Source: Ophiodon elongatus (taxonomy: Eukaryota > Chordata > Actinopteri > Perciformes > Hexagrammidae). From it: a stretch of 64,000 bases of DNA. This document shows positions 26,401-40,100 of this stretch, piece after piece. The stretch is from NCBI GenBank assembly GCA_016806645.1, contig JACSYO010002116.1, positions 7,305,923-7,369,922 on the forward strand, given 5' to 3'. How positions within the stretch are numbered: position 1 is the first letter of the stretch; each line of letters starts with the position of its first letter. The notes below the pieces were generated by a model. It saw only the letters and a list, made by a program, of their open reading frames with translations. It had not been told where the DNA came from and ran no database searches. The position numbers were made by a program, and so were the translations under genes.

Positions 26401-29400
26401 AGATCAACAAGAAAGATTAACACTATCAGCTTCTGTTACTCTCCAGCTGTTTTAGAATGACCGAGACAAGAAACTGGAGTTATAATCATTTATTTTTTCA
26501 GTCCTGCCGACATCATATGGTAATACACACCCTGATACATTAAGAGAGGTAAAATATGTAAAAGATTGCTGCAAGCTTCCTTTGATGCGCTAGGTAATTG
26601 GGTGGAATTAATGTAGATACATTTTCTGAACTTGCAGCTTATTGTACCATAACGGTCAATTTAACAAGTGAGGCATAATTGTGTCTGCGACCAAAGCAGA
26701 GCTGCACAAAAAATGTAGCACAAGACGGTCTCATATTAGCACTAAAAACATATTTCATTCGTAGCAGTGACCTCCGGATGTTCAAATGAATATTGAGTAC
26801 TATTTTCTATTTAGAAGGTTTACATAACCCTTTCCTGCTCAAGCCATGCATAATGACTTATTTATGAAAGACAAATCAACATTTACCACAGCTTCATTAC
26901 ACATTCCTGCAAATTATGTAACGAGCTGACAGTGGATTTAAAAAATAAAACTCCCCTGAGTCAAAGTGATTCTCTGTTATCATGCATGAATTGTTTTAGA
27001 GAATATAGAGCAAATATATTTCCTTTAGATTTAGCAATTTATCCAACTAATTTCTATAATAATAAGAATAAAAGTGGGGCCCAAGCCTCTATAATTTGAA
27101 CACTTTCTAAATTGTGTTCAGTAGAAACAAAGACCTTTCATGTTCATATGGTTCACTTCCGTACAAGATAAAATTTAAAGCTGCTTCAACCTTTAGCTGG
27201 ATCGTGTCCAAAATAATGCGGATACATCTGAAAATCCTTTTGACATGTCAAACATTTTCCACCCCTATAGCAGAAATAACAAATCAATACAAAAACCGTT
27301 TCTTATATTTTGACAGTTGCCAACAACTCCAGAGGGTGAGTACTGACTGTACTCACTATCCTTGTATGTATTATATCAAATCTGGTCATGGCAGATATGA
27401 GTACTGGCTTTCATGTACAGGCTTATTATATTTTAATACCTTACTTTAACAATGCAGGCGTCTCATGTCATGTGTTTAAAAGGTTCTATAACTTACAGAC
27501 ATGATTGTGTTGTCAAGGGGGGCTATGCATCTATGAAATAAATTGTACTTATGTGGGTCTTCAAGGTACATTTTCAAAGCTCTACTCATGATATTTAACT
27601 TTGTATTGATTACAATATAGAATACAAATCCCTTATAGCAAAGATGCTTTTTAACAGCACCGTGAACATATCAAATTGAACTGAATCTTGACGCTTTTTA
27701 TTTGATAATTCAGACTTTGATGTCCCTAAAATGTAACATTCATCATGACACCATGCCGGCGTTGGAGGGAAGGTGTTGGACAGCTGCAGTGGAGCTGTCC
27801 AGTGGAGGGAGGCGTCAGACCACATCATTATTTGGGATGTTGCATTAATGCAAGCTTTAAATTACAGAACTTTGGTATATTTTAAAGCCTATAAAAAGAC
27901 ATGGACGACAGGGGTCCACAGGAACGCGTATGTAATGTCAGTGCAAATAGTAAGAGCCCTTAAAACTAACTTCAACAAAGCAGATGATTTAAATTAAATA
28001 CTCAGCTGTAGCTGGATACGTTTACGATGAGCTAAACTATATTTCATGCGATACAACCAGCTATGAGCCAATGGAGCTGCTTGATGACGATGGGCTGATA
28101 TGGAACGACTTTATGGTGCCTTCAAGTGTGTTTACCACGTTTATGAGAAGGGTCCATTTGAAAGACACACTGCTGTAATATTCATGACTTTGTAAGTGGA
28201 CTCCCAGTGGACTACGTTCACAAGTGTTGTATGCTGATTTCTGTGTTCTATTTGAAGGCAGGACATGTCAATGTGGCCTCAATTGTATTATTACATTCCT
28301 AAAAAGTGTTTTTATATACATGTGGTGCCAGTTTACATGAGTAACTTGGTCATACTAAAAAACATATCACCAGGCAAACATTGTAGTTCAGTAATTGTAA
28401 TTAAGTACTAAAAGCTTGCTTTATGACCACAACCTTAAACATGTGTCAGTAAGACTTTGAAAGCAAGATAATCAGTGTGTTTATATTTTTCCAGGTCTTA
28501 ACCCCTTACATTGGCAATCTGTGAGAATTATGACAGAATTTGAAAATATTTTTAAACTCTATTCTATCAGCTGTATGTTGACTTCCAGTCTAAATTGCCA
28601 TGGATAATACTGACGATGACCCGTTTCACTGACTTTACAGTCCAGTATTCCTATCATTACTTTTAGAATTTGACATATAGCAATTTATTTGCCATATAAG
28701 TAGTCCTGCACTGACATCTTCTAAACTGCCGTATGAGCCTCAGTCTAGATTGGAACCTGACAATATCTCTCTACGGTCTGCAGCCGGGCCATGTATGGAG
28801 GAGTGTTGGTTTTAAACATTGCAAGAACCTTTGTGGGTTCATAATGTCAAGTTTATAAGCTGTACTTCATACAATATTCTCTCTCCTTAGACCCTTAACA
28901 ACTGCTAGTAGCTTCTTTTATTGCTGTATTTCAACATCTGTGAGTTTTCTGCTTTTTCTATGTTACATCATTTTAAAGAAATTAACTCAAAGCCTGACTG
29001 CATGTCAGCAAATCTTTAACTATAAAGCAAGGAATCTCAGTCTGTCTGTCTTCATGAGAATCTCCGTACTACTTCAATACTTGGGTGTATTGCTGGGGAC
29101 CCCATGGAGGGCTTTGTCGAATTTGGTGCAATTTGGAAAAGCCACAAATTCAATATTATTAAGCTGTCATCCGGGCAGACAGCTTATTGCCGTTCTCTTT
29201 TGCTGCTGGATTCTGGATATAGCGTGATAACACTAAATGAATGCTGGATAATGTAAGAACCAAACTTCTTCACTTCACTTGAGTCAACGGGCACAAGCGG
29301 ATAGGCTACAGGAACATTGCCACTCTGCCATTACAACTGAAATTGTGTACGCTTTTGCCATACTAATTTATAACAGTACTGCCGGCAATATATCTCCACT

Positions 29401-29961
29401 CATTAAATCCATGCTCTACTTTATAACCGTTGTGGTAAAGTAAGCGACTATTTTGCCTATTCATATTTTTTAAAGTGCTTTGGGGCCATTTTAGTTGGGG
29501 GGCCTCAGGCCAGAGTTGGCTACCTTGCCTTAAGTCTTCCCCTGGTGTTTTTTTCAAGTGAACCAGACTGTAGGCCTAATTGACTGGTGTCTCTGACTGT
29601 GATTAGCTGAGACTTGGGTGTGTGACACGACTATATCATGGTGGGTGTTTTGATGAGGACCCGCAGAAGCGCAATGTTGAGTGTGAAGTTGTTTGTATGA
29701 GCGGTTCTTGAGAACACCACAGGCCAAGCATGTGCCCCTTTCTGAACAGGCATGTGTGTTTGAATGGGCAATGCACTCGGGATCATAATTTGTGTCAAAA
29801 TCTCATTTGATTTAATTTGACTAGTGTTGAGCACAAACTAAAATCAAAAACACATGTTTTAAATATAAGTGTAAATAATGGTAATACACTGGTCTCGATA
29901 AAAGTGAACTAGAAACAAATGTGGAATCTAATTGTAGCAAAGATACTTGTGCATTAATGAA

Positions 29962-30000
<39 letters not shown>

Positions 30001-33000
30001 ACAAAAAAGGAAAAAAAGAAACAGCTTGGCATCTTAAATTAGAATACCATAAATCACATTGAGGAAGGGGGAGGCATGTAGAGCCTGTGGGAAGGTTGAG
30101 CCCCTCTCCGCATCTTTGAAAGTGAAAAACCAAAATTATTAATTTAATAACAAATATAGCTGTTGTTAATCAAATTAATGAGCCAGAATGAAAAGCCCAG
30201 CCTGTGATTAAAAATGGCTGTTTCTTACATGCCTACCATTAATGATATTATTTTCCAAGTGTGATCATTTTGGCAAATAATGTAACAGGTGGACCTGTTT
30301 TTAATGGGAGCTCCCGTTACTCATTCATAAAGCAACTGCTGTTACTTAAAAAGCAGTGTGCTGGGCTGGCTTTGATAACATACACGTAATCTACACTTGA
30401 TGTTGCTGACACGAGTCCAACATAGGATTTAAATCAGAAACTGTCTAATCAAAAACTAAGATATTTGGTGCTACCAATATATGTGTCCTGGTCCGCACTG
30501 TGAATGTGCTGGATTCTCAGGGCTGCTAGATAATCAGCTTTAGGCTGCTTTGAGATAAAAAAAATAATAAAAAAAATGCATCCATTTGATTAGATCTCAT
30601 AGATCTATTACTCAAGCCGGAAATCAAGCTTTTCATGAGTATTTCATACCTCATGAAAATAACATGAAGCTACGTCGTCAACCGCAGAGCTGTTTTCTGT
30701 CTGAACGCCCACTTAATTTACACTAAAATGAACAATATATATTGCATGAGTTGGTTTAACCTCAAACTCACCTGATTCTGCAAAGGTCAGACAATAATTT
30801 ACTATAAAAGTGAATATAGTGACAAACATATTTCCCGGCATAAGCAACATCCATTAACTATGGGTAGCAAATAGGTCGAAACATGTACTGACATTAATGA
30901 ACAGAGCTGTGGTTCTGAGTGAAAACAATGTATTTGAATAAATTATATCTGATGTAATTCCTTTGACTTACTCACGGAATCTGAAGTCATGCATGACAAA
31001 TTATATTACTGTTTTAACTAACATGTTAATATGTCAGTGTATGCACGTGTGTGTATGTATACGTGTAAAAGGAAGGTGATACCAATCCCATGGTTATGGG
31101 TTCGAAATGCAAATGTAGGAAAATGGTTCTGACAAAGGGTTGATTTGACATACCTCTGACACGGGGTGTGACACATACTCCTCGAGACGCTGAGCCGTGC
31201 CATTATCTGTAGCTACTTCAATCATACATGACCCTCCTTGTTTGCCAACCGACAGATTGTATCTGTTGAGAGAGAGCAGAGGGAGAACATAATTTGTAAT
31301 ATCTGATGCTCCCAATAAATCCAGCAGAGCCTAAACAGCATTCTGATGGAGAGACAGACAGAACAGTCATAGCAATGAAGCTGCTAATGTAACCATTGAG
31401 ATCTATAAAAATGGATGACTACGTATACATTACACACGATTGCCTGAGAAACTTTATGCACTGGTAGATATTGTCAGAGGCAATGGTGCGTTTGTATCCC
31501 ACGCCACAGCCAAAAAACCCAGCGGAGACAACAAAAACAGAGAATGGCTTCCACAGCTGGATTTAAATAATAAGTTCGGAAATAAGTTTCTGCTCAGTGC
31601 TTCGGTGATATTTTTTTACTTTTTTGTGTTCCTCAAACATATAAGAAATTCACATTATAATGCCTGTAAATACACTACAGACATCATAGATTGGGATAAC
31701 CAGTCAGAACCAGCTGAATTTACATTTACATGCTGTAAATGTACTGGACATGCATGATGTCTCGTATATAATATGCATTACTGTTTCAAATGTATAACAA
31801 ATACAATATTATTAATAAAAAGGAAATAAGTCAGCCTGCAAAACATTATCATGAGTGAGAGTGCTCATTATGTCATTCAGGATTAATTGATGATAAAAAT
31901 GAGGGCACAAACTAGATATACATTATAAACCTAATGAGTAGGAAGACAATTTTATCATTTGACCCTCTGTCTCTCTCAGGGGAAATATACCATTGCTCTA
32001 GCCGTTAATGTTTCAGCCATAATGTTAAGTAGCTGGTCTACTTGTGTCATATTCCCGCTTTTGCAAAGTCAAGTGATTGCTTCTTTCCAATTCATCATTG
32101 GCTTCATACAGGAATTATACAATAGCAGCCTCTTTACAGGGCTGTACATTGTGCAAAAGGTTGTACACTCTCTGCAACGTGCATAAACATGATTCTGAGA
32201 GAGGGTAATCTACATGATGCACCTTTGTTCCATATATTCCTTATTGTTTGCCTGTTAACATATAAACTGCAAATCTGATTCTGCAACATGTTTTCATCCA
32301 TTTTTTCTCGATTGTACCACCGTTGATGAGAGAAACCCCTCAAAAGTCTGCTTTAACGACCAGATGGAAACAATCAGGGCAATCGCCCTCTTGCTAATTT
32401 GAAACAGCCTTCCAGGACGCCTCCCTGAGGCAATCACGTGCATACAACTTCCGGTAGGACTAATTACAGGTACTGTATGGAAATCACAAGGGCAGGTTTG
32501 TACGCAAACACACAATTATGACTGTAAACGTGGAATGCAACCTATAGTAATGTCCAGAGAAAATACCTATCACCATCTTCGGGGAGCCTGGTGTGTTTCT
32601 TAGGTCATTCTACCATTCTCAGTGAGTGATTTCAGAAAACTACATTGCCTCACCGTCACAAAAATATAACAAGATAATTGTGAAAAAACTAAAATAATCC
32701 AATATTCCAATCCATGTCTTTGTGTATGGACTGTTAGGTATGAAACATCACAACATTGTTACTAAAACTCCATCTTGCTGAGGGCATTTGAGGCATATTT
32801 TGGTGCTTACTACAGTAGCTTTTTATTTGGCCTGCTCGTGCTGCACAGGCTGTTCCTATGAGACACAGAGAGTATGCATACTAAGCAAATAGGATGATGT
32901 TTCTTGATGAGCTCTCGTGAGCAAATTGAATGCTCCACCGGGCTAATTTACATTGGTCTAGCTCGAAGACAAAGATGACTATTTATAAATGACTATGACT

Positions 33001-33059
33001 ACTAAACCTGGTATAGTAGCTATATAGCTAGAATGTCCCACGGCCCAAAAATCATCATC

Positions 33060-33106
<47 letters not shown>

Positions 33107-34068
33107 ACACACAGACAGACATACAAACAGACACACAAACAGACAGACATACAAACATAAAACCACAGTGGATTATATCACACAAATAAACATAAGAGTG
33201 AATCAGAAGAAAAAGAGGCTGGGGTTTGTCTAACTCAGAGAATGAAACACAATGTAATTTCATATTGGGCTCCCTGTGCACCATTCAGTGCTGGGTCTCA
33301 TCGGACCAACAACAGCAAATTCCCAACTTGAGGTAAACAAACAAAAACGTATGAATATTTCATTTTCTGCAAACACACAACACCACAATATGGCTGTGAT
33401 CATTTTTACTTACTCAATCATCATTTATGCATTTCTTCATCTGGCTAATGCTCTAATCATAAGTGATTTGTCATCTCTAACATCCTCATTTAGACCGTGT
33501 CTGCTGTGTGACTAATTCAGTGCAACTGCACTACTGCAACTTTCCTGAGAATCTCCACTGAAATATTACCTGCAATGTTCAGGGACCTTGCAAATATTTT
33601 CAGCACAGCACCTTTACACAGAGGTATTTGTTAAACCTGAAGGTAGGTGTGTGTCTTTACTATCCTATTTAAACTTGCCTCCTTCACAGTCCCCTGAAGA
33701 AAATTAATAATGAGGGAGGATCATCATTAAAATATTACTATTGCATAAAACATCTGAAAGTATTGGCAACAGATGGCAGTAAAACATCATGCACTGTGCC
33801 GGTGCCCTTACAACAGTTTTCACTGGCTGATAGGCAAGATGCATTTTTTTTTTTAAATGGCTTAATATTCTAATCATATTCCAGATTCTTACAAAAAGCA
33901 AATAATAATAGTGGTCAATTTATAAATTTGCAAGCAATTTAGTGTTCTGGAGTCTAGAGTCTATTAGTTCTACAACTAAAGACTATGGTCAGTAGGGTTC
34001 AGTAGTAGCACCTGCTAGTTTGATATTCTTCTTAGCACAATATGTATGAGTTATATATCAGATATGAA

Positions 34069-34166
<98 letters not shown>

Positions 34167-37100
34167 AAAAACATATGCTTAATAATCATGCTTTATCATC
34201 ACACCACCACATCTACTGCATAAGATGTCAGGAGGGATCTGTTTGCTGTTTTTTCCTGAAGTGCAACAAGCCCTGTATCGGACCAGAATCTAAGCCTACA
34301 TGGACTGTAATGCCTGCTCTGGCGCAGTGATTTCCTCACACGCAGCACTGCAGCATTTGCTGCATAATTTGTGCGGTGACTGGCAAGCCTCAATTAATTT
34401 GGGTAGCCTGTGTTCCATCATTATATCTCTAGCAATACAATTAGACAGCACACAGCAAGGCTCTTGGCATTGTGGCTTCACAAAAGAAATTTCAAGTGAG
34501 CAGGCAGTCCTGCTGGTTGCTTCTTCAATGAATATTTTATGGGACTACTTGTCAATACAACGCTGACTGCTGTCTGATTGATAAACATACGCTGCCTGAG
34601 ATTTGGACAGTGTCAACAGGTTGTGGATTTAAAAACAAAATGCTCAATATTAAGAACCTTCATTTCGCTCAATTGCACATATGGCACTTCCCCAAAATGA
34701 ATGTGGTTTCCCAGTGGGAAAGGATAAGTTCTGCCCGTTGTTATTGTGTAGTTCAGAAAAAGTAATCAATGGTTACTAATTACTTTTCCAAATTGCAAAG
34801 AGATTACTTTACCCATTACTTAGATGACCACTAATTACAGCAGCGATTGGTTATAAGTTACGCCGATACACATGCTCATACTGTATGTGTACCAAAATGC
34901 AGAGCAGATGGATAGACACTAAACATATGTCTTAGTTCTTTTTTAGCAAGCATGTTATTGGTGACAAGATGTAACAAGAGGTGAAAAGTTCTTTCTAACC
35001 CAAACACAACAGGAACTCATAGCATGTGTCTCAAGTTTCTTTGATGTTCATTCACAGCAGTCAAGACCCCTCAGACACGCTGAAAATTCCTACTACTTTG
35101 ACATTTCTTTTCACAGCACTCTTCAGTTTTTCTTTCTCTTACAGCAGCTGTTGCTAGGCAACATTTCACATCTACATATGCATTATTACATCAAAACAAT
35201 AATCAATAGTAAGTGAATGGGCTATTAAATAATACTTGATGATCAAATTTAAACATTAAAGTGTTTCATTATTTGATACTCAGCCTGTAAAAAAACATTT
35301 GATTAATGTCTCCTGTTGCTCTGGAGGAGCTTTTTAAAGTTTGAGAAAATAACGGTGATGATGTAAGCAAGGCTATCTCAGATTGCCCTACAGCCCTCAA
35401 AATCTCAACTAAAAGCCAGTGTACATGGGGTAAAGTTCAAAGACGTGGGCAAGACGAGGCTCTAACACAAGTTGCATAATATACATTTTAGGATCCAGTG
35501 TTTTTGGAGCTTGACCTTAAGGGAATAAAAGTCAGGACATCTCAGGTTCCGTCGGCTTTCTGTAAATTAATAATAAATAGTGCAGTGCCAGTTGAAAACA
35601 TGTCTGTTCAGAATGGGCCACATGCTTGGCCTGTGGTGTTGCTGCTTGCAGCTTTCTCGAGAACCACTCATACAAACAACTTCACACTCAATACTGCACT
35701 TCCTCTGGTCCTGAGCAATGCACCTGCCATGACACAGTTGTGTCACACACGCAAGTCGCGGCAACTCTTGGGCAGAGACACCAGTGAAATAGGCCTACAG
35801 TCTGGGTCACAGGAAAAAAACACCAGACTTGACAGTAGGCAAGGTAGTCAACCTATGCCTAGGGCCCCCGACTAAAAGGGCCCCAAACAGCAATATATTT
35901 ATCATGTTGAGATATGAAAAATATTGAATTCTGTTACTATTCTAACTAATTATACATTTAAATAACTTAAATGCCCCCAAAGCACTTGCATCTATATATG
36001 CATCTCAACTGTATAGCCTACTACTAACTGTGTACTTCTACTATAGAGGAAGATACAGAAGTGCTACATCTACCTGACTAGGGATGCCCCCCAATATCTG
36101 GTTCCGGAACCGATAAGACAGTAAATATCTGGAGTATCGATGAGGTCCGGAGTTAACAGTTCTGCTATCGGTACTTTAGAAGAAAAAAGCAGCGTTGCAA
36201 ACCTCCTCTTTCTGCCTCTGTGCCTGTCTTTGCTCGAGGGGCAGAGTCGTGCTTCACCAGAAACACATCATGGTAGAGAGAAGAAAAAGATCCAAAGTGT
36301 GGCTACAGTTTTATTCAGTAGATGCTCTCGTTGTATCAAAAGCAACCAAAAAGAAACCCTCAACAAACATTTGGCCAACAAGGAGAACATAAATCTGCAG
36401 AAATGAACAGTTGACGACTGTTTATCGAGCAGCCATCCATCCTCGTCCACTGCAGGTAACATTAGCAATGCCATACGGACTTTGAGAATAAGCACAGGCT
36501 AATCAATGAAAACTAATTGCTCAGCTAATTGTTTCACTGGGAACCTTTTGTAGATAGTCGGGCTGAGGCTGCAACCATGATCCAACCCGCCCCCCCTCTA
36601 CCAGCGCCGGTCCCAGTCCAAGTCCCTTCACGCTAGCAGCTACAGGGAAGACGACACAGGAGAGGGTGGACGAGTGTCATAGGGCTGTTACCCAGTTCAT
36701 TATTAAAGGCATGCACCCCTTTTCAACAGTGGAGTCAAAGGGATTTAGGCAACAACTAATAAGTCTGTCAGAGTATATTGAGTTGTTTGATACATATTTA
36801 TTAATAAGGGGAGCAGCTGTGTTGTTATAAGTTAGTGTTGTAAGTTATTTGGAAGCTGCTAATCCCACTACCACTCCAGCCAACACACCTTAACAATATT
36901 GTTTCTTTACTGTAGGGAGATGACCAAGGCTCTCAACTCAAATATACACCTCCCTGTAGGAATGTTCTCAAATTTACATTTGTTGTTGGCATTGAAACAG
37001 TATAGTCAACAATAGTGAGATATTTAAACATTTCTGCTGTTGCCGTTCAAGAAAGACTATTTGTTTACATATGAATAATAAAGCAATGTTGATTATTTTT

Positions 37101-40100
37101 TTATTAATTGTCAAAAAGAACCGATAAGAGTATCAATAAGGAACCAAATGGATAAGCAGGATAAATAATGGTAGTAGTATCAATAAAATCCTAACGATAC
37201 CCATCCCTATACCTGAAAGAGAAATGTTACTGGTTTCTTTAGTAAATTATGATGCAATATTAATCATTAAAGTATCATAGAATTGAAAGCTTCATCTTGA
37301 ACAAAAGTTAACCCTATCGTTCACCCTACCGAGCTCGCGCTATCAGAATGGCACACCCAGCGCTACGTTTAGCATACAGCCGCCGGAGCCCTTTGACTTT
37401 TCTAAGCCGCACGGGTGGTTAAAATAGATCCGTAGATTTGAGCAGTTCCACAAAGCAAGCAACCGAACAGCAAGCTCTGAAGAGAATCAGGTGAATAATT
37501 TGATCTATTGTATGGGAGACGGAGCTGATGATGTCCTGAGAGGCTTGAAGCTCAGTGATGCAGACCAGCGGCAATATGCTAACGTCAGGGATAGTTTTCA
37601 GTCGTTCTTTGTTGTGAAAAAGAATATCGTTTATGAACGTGCATGTTTTAATATGCGTAAGCAAGAAGCAAACAAGACTGCTGATGCATTTGTCACTGCC
37701 CTGTATGCATTGGCTGAGCACTGCAATTATGGGATGTTGCACGACGAGCTTATCAGAGACTAGATTGTGGTAGGGCTGGCGAACACACGGCTCTCGGAAC
37801 GCATGCAAATGGAAAAAAGAGCTAGACCTGAAAAAATCCATTAACATGGCAAGACAATCAGAAGAGATCAAAACACACTGAAGAGTGATGCCAGTGGTGT
37901 AAAACAGATGGATATCAGCTCGGTAGAGCGTGTTTAAAAGGCAGACAGCTAAAGGAAAAGCCTAAATTGGGCAAATTCAAAAATAATGGAGCAAAGCCAC
38001 TCAGCTCTCAGTGTTATAAATGCGGTGGTATACCCCACCCTAAACACAAGTGCCCTGCTAAGGATGTAAAGTGCCGTTCCTGTGGAAAAAAGGTCACTAC
38101 CAGTGTGTGTGCCTTGCTGGTAAAGCCGTGCTTGGTATTGAGGCCCTTGGCTCTGTGACATCTGATGCTGATCCATGGACTGTTGATATAGACTTAATGG
38201 ACAAAACTTTCACTTTCAAACTTGACACTGGAGCGGATGTGACTGTTGTGTCAGTCTGTTTTTAACAGCATTTTTTCCAACGCACAGCAGCCTGTTCTCC
38301 AGAAGGCAGTGAAGCCTTTGCTTGGTCCAGGACGGATTTCTCTAGATGTGTTGGGGTTCACAAGACTGCTGCTGAGGATAGGAGCCAAGCAAACCATGGT
38401 GAAGGTCTATGTGGTAAAAAACTTGAGCATAACCTTGCTCGGGTTGCCAGCCATTGTAGCCCTTGGCTTACTCATTAGTGTCGACAGCATAGACATGATG
38501 ACCCTCAAGCCAAGCTACCCTAAGCTATGCAGTGGCCTAGGTGAGGTACAACAACCATATGCCATCAAGCTTAAACAGGGGGCCGTGTCATTTTCTTTGA
38601 AAACTTTCAGGAGTATTCCATTGCCGTTGGTGGGGAAAGTCAAAGAGGAGCTCCAGCGCACGGAGGAGCCAACTGGTTGGTGCGCTGGCATAGTGGTCGT
38701 GCCCAAGAAAAATGTTGAAAAGGTGCGTTTGAGTGTGGATCTGACCGGTTTGAATGAGTATGCGTGCTGAGAAAAGTACATTGTGCCATCAGTGGAACAG
38801 AGCCTTGGAACGCTTGCCGGAGCAACAACATTCAGTAAACGGATGCCAACGGGGGGTTTTGGCAGGTTCCACATACTGAGGAATCAGCCAACTACACAAC
38901 ATTCATTACACCCTTAAGGCGGTTTCACTTTACCTGTCTGCCATTTGGCATAGCCTCAGCACCTGAGCATTTCCAGTGTATGATGGCTGATGTCACAGAG
39001 GAGCTAGAAGGCTTGGTCTGCCACGTTGATGATATGTTGGTGTGGGGGCGAGATCAAGGGGAGCATGATGCTCGGCTCCATGCTTTGCTGCCAAGACTGG
39101 AAAAGGCAGGCATCACCCTGAATGTGAACAAGTGCGAACTCTCCAAGAGCGAGATGGTCTTCTTGGGTCACATCATCACAGCTGCAGGCATCCAAGAAAG
39201 ACAGAGGCCATCATAGAGATGAAGCCGCCCACAAATGTCAGTGAGTTGTCAGGCGTTTTCTCGGGATGGTCAATCAGCTGGGAAAGTTCATTCCCCAGCT
39301 GGCGGATAAAGACAAGGCACTTCGCGACCTTCTTTCGAAGAAGAATTGCTGGGTCTGGGAAGTGGACCAGGCGTTTAAAACGCTGAGGAAAGCACTTTCT
39401 AGGCCTCCTGTGCTGGGCATGTATGACCTGGACAGAGACACTAAAGTGTCAGCTGATGCATCATCGTATGGCTTGGCAGGTGTTCTTCTCCAGAGGTGGG
39501 AGGGAGATTGGAAGCATATTGCTTTTGCATCGCGGTCGCTTAATCCAACAGAACAACGGTGGGCGCAGGTGGAAGAAGAGGCTCTGGGTCTCACACGGGC
39601 CAGTGAACGGTTCCGGGATTTCCTTATAGGGAAACATTTCTGCCTGAAGACCATAAATCCTTTGTCAACTTGCTTGGAGCACAAGCACTGGACCTTCTCC
39701 CGCAGAGAATCCAGCGCTACAGGATGAGGCTGATGCGCTACACATGCTCCATTGAGCATGTGCCAGGAAAGTCACTTTGGACAGCGGGCACGCCATCACG
39801 CTCACCTGTGGAATGATGTATGTCCACAGAAAAACAGGAGCTAGTGGAGAGCACCAACATTTACGTGGACTGTGTCATGCAAAGTCTGCCTGTCAGTTCC
39901 ACATACATGGAAAATCTGAGGGAGCAGCTAAAAGCTGACAGTGCCTGCACATGCAAGACAGGAACCTTTGCTAAAAAGCTACTAGCAGGAGCCAGCTATA
40001 GTCAGTGAACGATGGCTTACTGCTGAAGGACACACGGCTCGTAATACCTTCAGTGATGTGGAACAATGTGCCAGCCAAAATACATAAAGGACACCAAGGT

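Larger units (their letters stand above)
26230..31153 (-). other. eys: eys intron (4.9 kb)
   Basis: AT-rich. It contains one copy of the 29.5/35.6-kb inverted repeat pair and an AT microsatellite. No host gene seen. Confidence 0.65.

Noticed and set aside
37419..37871. 150-codon minus frame
   Set aside because: Antisense shadow of the gypsy gag remnant.
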